Shown: one piece after another, positions 44,461 through 51,842 of the stretch | Numbering within the stretch: the stretch's first letter is position 1 | Layout: every line of letters begins with the position of its first letter | NCBI RefSeq assembly: GCF_900090325.1 | Contig: NZ_FMHW01000002.1 | Coordinates: forward strand, 6,697,001-6,761,000 | Reading direction: 5' to 3' | From: Micromonospora pallida | GTDB taxonomy: Bacteria > Actinomycetota > Actinomycetes > Mycobacteriales > Micromonosporaceae | Length of the DNA stretch: 64,000 nt | Program-made: the position numbers and the translations under genes | Notes under the pieces: generated by a model | What the model saw: only the letters and a program-made list of their open reading frames with translations | Told to the model about the DNA's origin: nothing | Database searches by the model: none

Positions 44461-44988
44461 TCAGTCCACCCGGGCGGGTTCGAACAGCTCGGCCAGGGGC
44501 CCGTCGAGCCGTCGCAGGCTGGCGATCGCCCGGCTGGCCCGGCTCTTCACCGTTCCCGTCGAGCAGCCCAACAGCTCGGCGATCTCCTGTTCGCGCATCT
44601 CCGCCCAGTACCGCAGGACCAGCACCACGCGCTGCCGGGCGGGGAGCGCACGGAGCGCGGCGAGCACCAGGCGGGCGGTGTCCCGCGGCTCGTACGGGTC
44701 TTCGGTCAGCCGATCCGGCAGCTCCCCGGTGGGGATCTCCCGCCGCCACAGCCGCCGTCCGGCCCGCCAGGCCGCCCGCACCATCACCCGCCGGGTGTAC
44801 GCCTCGGCGTCGCCGTCCGGGTGGAGCCGGTGCCAGGCCCGGTACGTCTTGACCAGCGCCTCCTGTGCCAGGTCCTCGCCGTGCCCGTGGTCGCCGGTGA
44901 GCAGCGTGCCGTGCCGCACCAGCGGGACGTACCGGGCGTTGACGAACTCGGCGAACCCCGGCGGCCCGGCGGTGGTGGCGGGGGGCAT
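44461..44988 (-). CDS. SigE-family ECF sigma factor
   Basis: A 175-residue sigma factor. Region 2 (about 15-85) contains LAQEALVKTYRAWHRL. Region 4 (about 115-170) contains LPARQRVVLVLRYWAEMREQ and the helix-turn-helix ELLGCSTGTVKSRASRAIA. This is the SigE/ECF41-like short type common in Streptomyces and Micromonospora. Its ATG shares one base with the stop of the gene upstream (TGATG), so it is translated with that membrane protein. Target promoters are unknown. Confidence 0.92.
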   Translation of the reverse strand: MPPATTAGPPGFAEFVNARYVPLVRHGTLLTGDHGHGEDLAQEALVKTYRAWHRLHPDGDAEAYTRRVMVRAAWRAGRRLWRREIPTGELPDRLTEDPYEPRDTARLVLAALRALPARQRVVLVLRYWAEMREQEIAELLGCSTGTVKSRASRAIASLRRLDGPLAELFEPARVD

Positions 44989-46100
44989 CAGCGCCCTCCC
45001 GGAGCGAGCAGGGCGCGGATCTCGGCGAGGAAGCCTTCGGGCAGCCAGACCCGGCCACCCATCGAGGAGGTGGCGAAAGCGCAGTCGTCGGTGCCGCTGA
45101 TCGCCACCACCGCCTGCGGTGACCCGGAGGGGTACGTCAGCGTGAGCGCGGCCATGTCCCGGGCGGCCGGCTTCCAGGCCGGGGTCAGCGGCTTCGCCGG
45201 GGAGCAGGTCAGCTCGTCCTCGTCGACCGGCCGGTCCAGCTCACGCAGCCGGCTCAGCACCTTTGCGACGGCGGCCGCGTCGCTGGAGTCGATCCGGTCG
45301 TGCCCCCGTTGGCCGAGCTGGGCGGTCGGTGCGGCCTCCGGCAGCACCAGGCGGCCGGGCTTCTCCGTCGCGCTGTGGATCGACGCCACGAACGGGTCCA
45401 ACTCCGTCGGTGTCATCTCGACCGTGAGCCCCGCGCCCGACCAGGGCATCTCCACGTTGAAGGCAGCCCAGCGGCCTCGCTCGGCCGCCGCGAGGTTGTC
45501 GACCTCGTTGTCGTCGAACCAGGCGGGCTGCCCGCCGGGCAGGACCACCTCGGTCAGACCCGAGCTGAAGGTCTGGGGCGGTAGGTTCGGCCGGCTGTAC
45601 CAGGGTTGCCAGTGACGGACCATGACCATCGGCTGCGCGTCGCAGTCGCCACCAGGGCTGATGTTGACGTCGACCACGATCGACCGGGCGGGCACCTCGC
45701 AGTAGGTCAGCGGCCGGCTGACGTCCCGGTTGACCCGCCAGTCGGGCGGCACCGGCACGACCAGCCCGTTGACCCGTACCTGCTCGTCGTCTCCGATCTC
45801 GACCAGGAACGGACGAGGCGTGCCTTTGCCGCTGGTGGCGTCCGGCAGTGGGTCAGGGGCACGGCGGCCGCTCGGGCTGGCGGCCGGGGCGATCCCGGAC
45901 GCGTCATCGGTCGACCAGCCGGTGGCGGCCAGACCGCCGCCGATGAGCAGCGCGACCGTCAGGACGCCGGCCAGTCCGGTGGTGACCTGGCGGCGGCGCG
46001 CGGCGGCACCGCGTCTCAGCACCTCCGGTACCGGGTCGACGCTGGTCGGGTGGGTGTCGGCGACCGCCGAATCCAGCAGTGCCCTGATCCGCTCCGTCAT
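44988..46100 (-). CDS. Single-pass membrane protein, partner of the SigE-type sigma factor
   Basis: A 370-residue protein. A 45-residue cytosolic N-terminus (ERIRALLDSAVADTHPTSVD, EVLRRGAAARRRQ) is followed by one membrane helix (about 42-62) and a large extracytoplasmic domain with four to five cysteines. The layout fits an anti-sigma or sigma-associated sensor, but no zinc-binding anti-sigma motif (HxxxCxxC) is present. ATG 46100 follows GAGGAGG at a good distance. It precedes the sigma gene, the reverse of the usual order. The outer domain is not recognised. Confidence 0.8.
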   Translation of the reverse strand: MTERIRALLDSAVADTHPTSVDPVPEVLRRGAAARRRQVTTGLAGVLTVALLIGGGLAATGWSTDDASGIAPAASPSGRRAPDPLPDATSGKGTPRPFLVEIGDDEQVRVNGLVVPVPPDWRVNRDVSRPLTYCEVPARSIVVDVNISPGGDCDAQPMVMVRHWQPWYSRPNLPPQTFSSGLTEVVLPGGQPAWFDDNEVDNLAAAERGRWAAFNVEMPWSGAGLTVEMTPTELDPFVASIHSATEKPGRLVLPEAAPTAQLGQRGHDRIDSSDAAAVAKVLSRLRELDRPVDEDELTCSPAKPLTPAWKPAARDMAALTLTYPSGSPQAVVAISGTDDCAFATSSMGGRVWLPEGFLAEIRALLAPGGR

Positions 46101-46279
46101 CGACGTCCTCCTCGTGCGGACGCGCCACCCCGTGTGGCCGCTCCACACGCCCAAAGGCACCGGGGCCGGAAGAGGGTTCCATGAGCGAACGCCCGACGCC
46201 GGCCATCGGCGACCGGGTCACGCACCGCGGGGCGGCGGTGGATCGACGGCCGGCCCGCGTCCGTACGTCACCGACCCCC

Positions 46280-46385
46280 ACCACCCTGCGTCGGCGCGCG
46301 CTCGCGTCTGGGTTGGCCACGCTGAGCACAGTGCCGCCGTCAACCGCCGCCACCCTGCGTCGGCGCGTGCTCGCGTCTGGGCTTG
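46280..46385. repeat. Pair of 34-bp direct repeats, 69 bp apart
   Basis: ACCACCCTGCGTCGGCGCGC and the bases after it (through CTCGCGTCTGGG) at 46280-46313 recur at 46350-46382 with one or two changes. The run after the second copy (GCTTGCGTCCGCCCGCGTG) looks like a third, decayed copy. Confidence 0.8.
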
Positions 46386-46625
46386 CGTCCGCCCGCGTGT
46401 TTGTGTCGCTGGTCGACCGGCCCGGCGGTTCGCCCGCCCAGGCGGTTGACCAACTGGCGGCGCAGGCAGAGTTGTCCAGGAAGCAGAGTCGTCCGGGAAA
46501 CAGCCCACTAGACGCCTTGGGGCAAATGCCACAAAGCCATCGGTGCTGGCCGCTGCTCCGGCTTATGGCCGCGCTCGGGCGCAGTTCGTCGCCGTTCCGG
46601 CCATAGCTACCCCTCGCGTGAGGTG

Positions 46626-46672
46626 AATCTTGGACACTTACCGTTCTCGGAGAACGGTAAGTGTCCAAGATT
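46626..46672. terminator. 47-bp palindrome with 22-bp perfect arms
   Basis: Arms 46626-46647 and 46651-46672 are exact complements around CGG. The core TTGGACACTTACCGTTCT is AT-richer than its setting. It lies 17 bases past the stop of the small GntR gene, so termination is the simplest role. Its perfection and composition suggest a dispersed repeat family. Confidence 0.75.
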
Positions 46673-46689
46673 GCGGGTGGCCCGCCTGG

Positions 46690-46920
46690 TTACTGCGCCG
46701 GGCGCTCGGCGACGTACGTGCCTCGCCCTTGTTGACCGATGATCAGGTTGCGGTCGTGCAGGATCGCCAGGGCGCGGTAGACGGTGTTGTTGCTGACGCC
46801 GTAAGCCGAAGCGAGTTGGCTGGTTGAGGGCAGCTTGTCGCCGGGCTTGAGGTCGCCAGTCCGGATCTTCTCGACGATCTCGTCCACGATCAGGCGGAAC
46901 GATGGCTGTGCTGTGGGCAT
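46690..46920 (-). CDS. Minimal GntR-type winged-helix regulator
   Basis: A 76-residue protein consisting only of the GntR winged helix (IVDEIVEKIRTGDLKPGDKL, TSQLASAYGVSNNTVYRALA, GQQGRGTYVAERPA). It lacks the C-terminal ligand domain of full-length regulators (usually 230-250 residues). It ends in TAA, rare in this window, and no ligand-domain remnant follows, so it looks like a natural short regulator rather than a truncation. GGAGTCC precedes ATG 46920. It is divergent from the DivIVA-domain gene pair, which it may control. Confidence 0.9.
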   Translation of the reverse strand: MPTAQPSFRLIVDEIVEKIRTGDLKPGDKLPSTSQLASAYGVSNNTVYRALAILHDRNLIIGQQGRGTYVAERPAQ

Positions 46921-46928
46921 GGTGAGGA

Positions 46929-47066
46929 CTCCGGTTGGTTCGGCATCCCCGATCATGCCTGACCTACTCCAGTAGCTGCAATAAGTAACCCCATCGGCAC
47001 GCTGGGCTAGACTCAGGCGAGTAAGTGGCGTAAGTTGCTGGGTGTCTGGCTCCGGTTGGTTCGGCA
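46929..47066. repeat. 17-bp direct repeats flanking the GntR promoter region
   Basis: CTCCGGTTGGTTCGGCA occurs at 46929-46945 and again at 47050-47066 in the same orientation, 121 bases apart. They bracket the AT-richer promoter stretch between the GntR and DivIVA-domain genes. A chance exact match of this length is unlikely. Candidate regulator sites or the edges of an insertion. Confidence 0.7.
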
Positions 47067-47116
47067 AAGCCTCGGAGTGGACAGCTGAGTGGGCTCCGGG
47101 GTCGTACCGCCGAGGA

Positions 47117-47176
47117 GGGATGCGGTCGCGGGGCCGGCGGCCCGGTCCGCATCCCCCTTCTGCGGACCGGGCCGCC
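47117..47176 (+). promoter_or_regulatory. Two mutually exclusive hairpins in the DivIVA-gene leader
   Basis: Hairpin A pairs 47117-47125 with 47147-47155 (GGGATGCGG/CCGCATCCC) and has an inner stem (47131-47135 with 47139-47143). Hairpin B pairs 47136-47150 with 47162-47176 over 15 bases without mismatch. They share 47147-47150, so only one can form. This resembles an attenuator or a switchable 5' leader. The start codon is 33 bases after hairpin B. Confidence 0.55.
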
Positions 47177-47208
47177 TTCCACCGACGACGGGTACGGGAG
47201 GTGTCCGG

Positions 47209-47697
47209 ATGGGATTTCTGGCGAGGCTGCTCCGACCGAGGAAGCGGCCGCGGCGCGATCAGCCACGGCACGCACAGCGTGAACAGGCACAGCACGAACA
47301 GATCCAGCAGGTGCAGCACGAACAGGTCCAGTGGGTCCAGCGTGAACAGGTGCGGCACGAACAGGTCCAGCGCGAACGGACGTGGCCCGCGCAGTCGCGG
47401 CGCGATCGGGCGTGGGGTGGGCAGGCGTCGCATGAGCGGCGGCGGGCGCCGAACGAGGGGTGGTACCGGTCGGCCGCCTGCCGGTCACTGACCGCCGGGC
47501 AGGTCCGCGAACGGCAGTTCCGCAGCGTGGGCCGAGGCGGCCTCGACCCGCTGGAGGTGTACGCCTTCCTGCACCGGGTCGCCGGTGAGTTGGCCACCGC
47601 CCGGCGCGAACTGACCTACACGACCGAGGAGAACGTCCGGATCAAGCGGGCGCTACGGAGTTGGCAGTCTCGATTCGCGCCGAGGGTGCACCGGTGA
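47209..47697 (+). CDS. DivIVA-domain protein with Gln/Glu/His-rich repeat region
   Basis: A 162-residue protein. The N-terminus is basic (MGFLARLLRPRKRPRR). Residues about 20-55 are imperfect repeats of the type (H/R)EQ(V/A/I)Q. The C-terminal 60 residues are a DivIVA-like motif followed by coiled coil (FRSVGRGGLDPLEVYAFLHR, TYTTEENVRIKRALRSWQSR). Proteins of this kind localise to curved membrane or poles, but this short form has unknown function. ATG 47209 follows GGGAGG. Its stop overlaps the next start (GTGA). The two form a module I believe recurs in Micromonosporaceae genomes. Confidence 0.82.
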   Translation: MGFLARLLRPRKRPRRDQPRHAQREQAQHEQIQQVQHEQVQWVQREQVRHEQVQRERTWPAQSRRDRAWGGQASHERRRAPNEGWYRSAACRSLTAGQVRERQFRSVGRGGLDPLEVYAFLHRVAGELATARRELTYTTEENVRIKRALRSWQSRFAPRVHR

Positions 47698-48026
47698 GCC
47701 GCGCCGGAGAGGAACCGGCTGACCAGCACGCCGACGCGCCGGTCGGCCGGGGTGGGGGTGCGCTGGCGGCGTGGGAACGGGAGCGCTTCGTGGTGCACCT
47801 GCCGGTGGTCGCCACCGACCTGGCCGCCGCGCTGCGCTTCGCCCGGTCGATCACCCGGGCGGTGGGCTTCCTCTCGGACATCGACCGGGGTGAGACGACG
47901 GTCTCCGCCGAGGACGCGCAGGGCGTACGGCACCGGGTCTTCTGCGACCGGTCGTACGCGCGGGGTCGGCGCTGCCCACGGCCGGCCCGCCACGACGGCG
48001 ATTGTGGTGCCGAGCGACACCGGTAG
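47694..48026 (+). CDS. Small conserved protein paired with the DivIVA-domain protein
   Basis: A 110-residue protein. The core FVVHLPVVATDLAAALRFAR and the C-terminal VRHRVFCDRSYARGRRC ending in HDGDC form a recognisable unit with three or four cysteines. I know this type as an actinobacterial companion of short DivIVA-domain proteins but not its function. GTG 47694 overlaps the preceding stop by four bases. The cysteine cluster could bind a metal. Confidence 0.78.
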   Translation: MSRAGEEPADQHADAPVGRGGGALAAWERERFVVHLPVVATDLAAALRFARSITRAVGFLSDIDRGETTVSAEDAQGVRHRVFCDRSYARGRRCPRPARHDGDCGAERHR

Positions 48027-48225
48027 GTGGCGGGCATCGACACGATGACCAGGGTCCCCGTGGCGTCACTGGCTATCGATTGGAAACACTGGAGTGACCA
48101 ATTGTCATGACCGGCCACCTGATCGACGTTACTTGTGTGTTGCAGCCACATAGCCCGTGGGTGACGTCACTCCTAGCGTGAGCCGACAACGGATTTCTCT
48201 TCCTTCGTCCTCACGTGGAGTCGCA

Positions 48226-49431
48226 ATGACGGTCCGGACGACCCGGCGCGCGGTCCTCGCCGCCGCCACCATGATGGCCGCGGCGGTCGCCGCGACCGCC
48301 TGTGGCAGCCCGCAGGACACCGCTTCCGGCGGCGGTGACGACGCCGCCCCGGTGAAGGTTGGTCTGGTGTACTCCCAGTCGGGAGCCCTGGCCACCTACG
48401 GCAAGCAGTACATCGAGGGATTCAAGGCCGGCCTGGACTTCGCCACCGACGGCACCGGCAAGGTCGACGGCCGGACCATCGAGATCACCGAGGTCGACGA
48501 CGCCGGTGACCCGGCCAAGGCGGTGTCGGCGGCCAAGGACCTGATCGGCAAGGGGCACAAGATCCTCGCCGGGTCGACCGCCTCCGGGGTGGCGTTGCAG
48601 GTCGCCCCGATCGCCGCGCAGAACAAGGTTCTCTTCATCTCCGGGCCCGCCGCCACCGACGCGGTGACCGGCGCGAACCGGTACACCTTCCGGTCCGGCC
48701 GGCAGTCGTACCAGGACGTGGTGACCGCGAAGTCGTTCATCGGCGACCCGACCGGCAAGAAGGTCGTGGTCTTCGCCCAGGACGGCGCGTTCGGTGACGC
48801 CAACGAGGCCGCCGTCAAGGCCGTGATCGGTGGCGCCGGCGCGACCGTGAGCAGCGTCCGGGCCCCGGCCAGCGCGACCGACTTCACCCCGTTCGCCAGC
48901 CAGATCACCGCCGCCAAGCCGGACCTGCTCTTCGTCGCCTGGGCCGGCACCACCGCCCCGGCGATGTGGCAGACCCTCGACCAGCAGGGCGTGCTGACCT
49001 CCACCACGGTCGTCACCGGTCTCGACATCCGCGCCTCCTGGGCGACCTTCGGCGCGGCCGGCACCAAGGTCTCATTCCTGTCGCACTACTTCGACGGGGC
49101 CAGCGACACCGAGGCGGCCAAGGCGCTCAAGGCCAAGGTCACGGGCGGGGCGCTCGACCTGTTCCACCCGGACGGCTTCGCCGCCGCCCAGATGGTGGTC
49201 CGCGCGGTCGCCGAAGGTGGCGACGACGTGGAGAAGATGATCACCGGCCTTGAGGGCTGGAGCTTCGACGGGGTCAAGGGCAAGATGACCATCCGCAAGG
49301 AGGACCACGCCCTGCTCCAGCCGATGTACCAGGCCAAGCTGTCCGGCAGCGGCACCACCTTCACCGCGGCCGCGCAGAAGAGCCTCACCGCCGACGAGAC
49401 CGCGCCGCCCGTCGTGGCGATGAAGGGCTGA
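48226..49431 (+). CDS. livK: Substrate-binding lipoprotein of a branched-chain amino acid-type ABC transporter
   Basis: A 401-residue lipoprotein (lipobox ATAC near residue 26) of the Peripla_BP_6/LivJ class. Family motifs are VKVGLVYSQSGALATYGKQY, AGSTASGVALQVAPIAAQNK and KVVVFAQDGAFGDANEAAVK. It delivers the ligand to LivH/LivM. The ligand may be a branched-chain amino acid, an amide or a short peptide; sequence alone cannot decide. ATG 48226 follows GTGGAG. It leads a five-gene operon. The upstream region (48027-48225) contains the perfect palindrome GTGACGTCAC at 48161-48170. Gene symbol by class. Confidence 0.92.
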   Translation: MTVRTTRRAVLAAATMMAAAVAATACGSPQDTASGGGDDAAPVKVGLVYSQSGALATYGKQYIEGFKAGLDFATDGTGKVDGRTIEITEVDDAGDPAKAVSAAKDLIGKGHKILAGSTASGVALQVAPIAAQNKVLFISGPAATDAVTGANRYTFRSGRQSYQDVVTAKSFIGDPTGKKVVVFAQDGAFGDANEAAVKAVIGGAGATVSSVRAPASATDFTPFASQITAAKPDLLFVAWAGTTAPAMWQTLDQQGVLTSTTVVTGLDIRASWATFGAAGTKVSFLSHYFDGASDTEAAKALKAKVTGGALDLFHPDGFAAAQMVVRAVAEGGDDVEKMITGLEGWSFDGVKGKMTIRKEDHALLQPMYQAKLSGSGTTFTAAAQKSLTADETAPPVVAMKG

Positions 49432-49438
49432 TCCGACG

Positions 49439-50182
49439 ATGCTCGCCACCCGCGGTCTGACCTGGCGGATCGGTGAGGTCGCCATCGTCGACGACGTGCA
49501 CCTCGAACTCGCACCCGGGGAGTTCCTCGGCGTGATCGGGCCGAACGGCGCCGGCAAGACCTCACTGTTCAACCTGATCACCGGCCTGCGCCGTCCCACC
49601 GCCGGGGCGGTCCTGCTGGACGGGAAGGACATCAGCGCCCTCCCGCCGCACCGGCGGGCCCGGCTCGGGCTGGGACGCACCTTCCAGGCGTCCTCGGTCT
49701 TCGGCTCGCTGAGCGTGCAGGAGAACGTGCGGCTCGCCGTCCAGGCGCACCGCGGGGGTTCGATGAAGCTGTGGCGGCGGGCGGTGACCGACCGGGAGGT
49801 GGTCGCCGCCGCCGACGCGGCGCTCGACCGGGTCGGCCTCACCCACCGGGGTACGGCGCTCGCCGGCACACTCGCCCACGGCGAGAAGCGCAAGCTGGAG
49901 ATCGCCCTGCTGCTCGCCGGGGAACCCCGGGTGATGCTGCTGGACGAGCCGATGGCCGGCGTCAGCGCCGAGGACGTCCCCGAGTTGGTCAGCGTGATCA
50001 AGTCGCTGACCGGGGAGAGCGGCCGGGCGGTGCTCATGGTCGAGCACCACATGGACGTGATCCTGGAGCTGGCCGACCGGATCGCCGTGATGCACCACGG
50101 CGCGCTGCTGGCCTGCGACACCCCGGAGACGGTGATGGCCAACGCCACCGTCCAGGAGGCCTACCTGGGGGAGTCCCTATGA
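49439..50182 (+). CDS. livG: LivG-type ABC ATPase
   Basis: A 247-residue ATPase. Walker A is GPNGAGKT, Q-loop TFQASSVFGSLSVQENV, and Walker B VMLLDEPMAGVS. The signature is unusual (LAHGEKRKLEIALLL in place of LSGGQ), as in other LivG proteins. The C-terminal LivG extension (TPETVMANATVQEAYLGE) is present. It powers LivH/LivM import as a dimer with LivF. It begins seven bases after the livK stop and overlaps livF by ATGA. Confidence 0.94.
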   Translation: MLATRGLTWRIGEVAIVDDVHLELAPGEFLGVIGPNGAGKTSLFNLITGLRRPTAGAVLLDGKDISALPPHRRARLGLGRTFQASSVFGSLSVQENVRLAVQAHRGGSMKLWRRAVTDREVVAAADAALDRVGLTHRGTALAGTLAHGEKRKLEIALLLAGEPRVMLLDEPMAGVSAEDVPELVSVIKSLTGESGRAVLMVEHHMDVILELADRIAVMHHGALLACDTPETVMANATVQEAYLGESL

Positions 50183-50952
50183 CCGCGATCCTGACTGTCG
50201 AGGACCTGTCGGTGCGGATCGCCGGGTTGCACATCCTCCAAGGGGTGTCCTTCACCGTCGCCCCGACCGGGGTGACCGTGCTGCTCGGCCGCAACGGCGT
50301 CGGCAAGACCACCACGATCCGCGCGGTCGTCGGGCTCACCCCGGCCAACGGGGAGGTGACCGGCCGCGTCCGGATGGGGGAGCGGAGCCTGCTCGACCGC
50401 CCCACCCACCGGCTGGTCCGCGAGGGGCTCGGCTACGTGCCCGAGGACCGGTGCGTCTTCGCCGGCCTCACCGTCGCCGAGAACCTGCGGCTCGCCGAAC
50501 GGCGCGGCACCACCCCGGCGTACGACCGGGTCTACTCCCTCTTCCCGGAGCTGGACCGGCGCGGACGCCAGCGGGCCGGCTCGCTCTCCGGTGGCCAGCA
50601 GCAGATGCTCGCCATCGGCCGGGTGCTGCTCAACGACAACCGGCTGCTCCTGGTTGACGAGCCGACCAAGGGGCTCGCCCCGAAGGTGGTGACCGAGGTG
50701 GCCGAGGTACTGGAACGGGTCGCCGAGACGGTGCCGGTTCTGCTCGTCGAGCAGAACCTCGCCGTGGTACGCCGGCTCGCCACCGACGCGGTGGTGATCG
50801 ACGCCGGGCGGGTCGCCTGGAGCGGCAGTGCCCAGGACCTGCTCGCCGAGGCGGAGCTGACGAAGTCCCTGCTCGGCGTCGGCTCGGCCGAGACGTCGCA
50901 CACCCCGGGCGCGGGCGGCGAAGCCGTGGGCGTCAGGAAGGAAAACGCCTGA
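50179..50952 (+). CDS. livF: LivF-type ABC ATPase
   Basis: A 257-residue ATPase with Walker A GRNGVGKTTT, signature LSGGQQQMLAIGRVL, Walker B LLLVDEPTKGLAP and switch region VLLVEQNLAVV. It pairs with LivG. ATG 50179 overlaps the livG stop; the stop in turn shares one base with the livH start (TGATG). A Gly/Ala/Glu tail of about 20 residues extends past the usual end. Confidence 0.94.
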   Translation: MTAILTVEDLSVRIAGLHILQGVSFTVAPTGVTVLLGRNGVGKTTTIRAVVGLTPANGEVTGRVRMGERSLLDRPTHRLVREGLGYVPEDRCVFAGLTVAENLRLAERRGTTPAYDRVYSLFPELDRRGRQRAGSLSGGQQQMLAIGRVLLNDNRLLLVDEPTKGLAPKVVTEVAEVLERVAETVPVLLVEQNLAVVRRLATDAVVIDAGRVAWSGSAQDLLAEAELTKSLLGVGSAETSHTPGAGGEAVGVRKENA

Positions 50953-51842
50953 TGAGCACGATCGTGCTGCTGACCCTGACCGGGCTGGGGCTGTCCGCCC
51001 TCTACTTCCTGGTCGCCTCCGGGCTCTCCCTCGTCTTCGGCCTGGCCGACGTGCTCAACTTCGCGCACGGGCTCTTCCTCGGCGTCGGGGCGTACGCGAC
51101 CTGGTGGGCGGCGGGGAACCTGCCCGGCGCCGGCCCCGACGGCTTCGGGTTCGTGGTGGCCGCCGGCTTCGGCGTGCTGGCCGGCGTGCTGGTCGCGGTG
51201 CTGGTGGAGCTGGTGCTGATCCGGCCGCTCTACTCCCGCACCATCGCGCAGGTGCTGGTCACCGTCGGCCTGTCGCTGGCCGGGGTGGCGCTGCTCCAGG
51301 CGGTGTGGGGCGCCGATCCGCGTCCGTTCCCCCGGCCGGAGTGGACCCGCCAGGTGACCTCGGTGTTCGGGGCGAAGGTGCCCAACGCCGGGCTGCTGCT
51401 GATCGTCGCGGCGGCGCTGGTGCTCGCCGGGCTGCTGGCCTTCCTCCGCTTCACCCGGTACGGCCTGGTGATCCGGGCCGGGGTGGAGAACCGGGAGATG
51501 GTCACCGCGCTCGGCATCGACGTGCGGAAGGCGTTCACCCTGGTCTTCGCGATCGGCGGGGCCGCCGCCGCGCTGGCCGGGGCGCTCGGCGGCATCTACT
51601 TCGGCTCGGTCTCGCCGGGGCAGGGTGGCTCGTTGCTGATCTTCGGCTTCATCGTGGTGGTGATCGGCGGGATGGGCTCGGTGGTCGGCTCCGCGTACGC
51701 GGCCGTCGCAGTCGGGCTGCTGCAACAGTTCGTCAACTACTACGGCACCTCCGGCCTCGGTGACGTCTGCGTCGTCGCGCTGCTGGCCGTGGTGCTGCTG
51801 CTCCGCCCGCAGGGCATCGCCGGAAAGGTGGCCACCGCATGA
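50952..51842 (+). CDS. livH: LivH-type ABC permease
   Basis: A 296-residue membrane protein with about eight helices. Typical LivH elements are GLADVLNFAHGLFLGVGAYA near residue 30 and the cytoplasmic loop GVENREMVTALGIDVRKAFT, which contacts the ATPases. It forms the channel with LivM. Both its start and stop codons overlap those of neighbours. Confidence 0.94.
   Translation: MSTIVLLTLTGLGLSALYFLVASGLSLVFGLADVLNFAHGLFLGVGAYATWWAAGNLPGAGPDGFGFVVAAGFGVLAGVLVAVLVELVLIRPLYSRTIAQVLVTVGLSLAGVALLQAVWGADPRPFPRPEWTRQVTSVFGAKVPNAGLLLIVAAALVLAGLLAFLRFTRYGLVIRAGVENREMVTALGIDVRKAFTLVFAIGGAAAALAGALGGIYFGSVSPGQGGSLLIFGFIVVVIGGMGSVVGSAYAAVAVGLLQQFVNYYGTSGLGDVCVVALLAVVLLLRPQGIAGKVATA

Larger units (their letters stand above)
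46101..46689. other. 589-bp intergenic region without a supported gene
   Basis: Open readings here are short, Arg/Ser-rich and resemble no family. It contains a duplicated segment (46280-46313 and 46350-46385) and a 47-base near-perfect palindrome (46626-46672). The promoter of the sigma operon lies next to 46100. Confidence 0.7.

Noticed and set aside
46181..46606. Possible 141-residue protein in the sigma/GntR gap
   Set aside because: Composition is Arg/Ser/Pro-rich, there is no family match, and it spans a duplicated DNA segment.
48161..48170. GTGACGTCAC palindrome as a specific operator of the liv operon
   Set aside because: The same ten bases also occur at 12271-12280 inside the permease junction, so without more evidence it may be coincidental.
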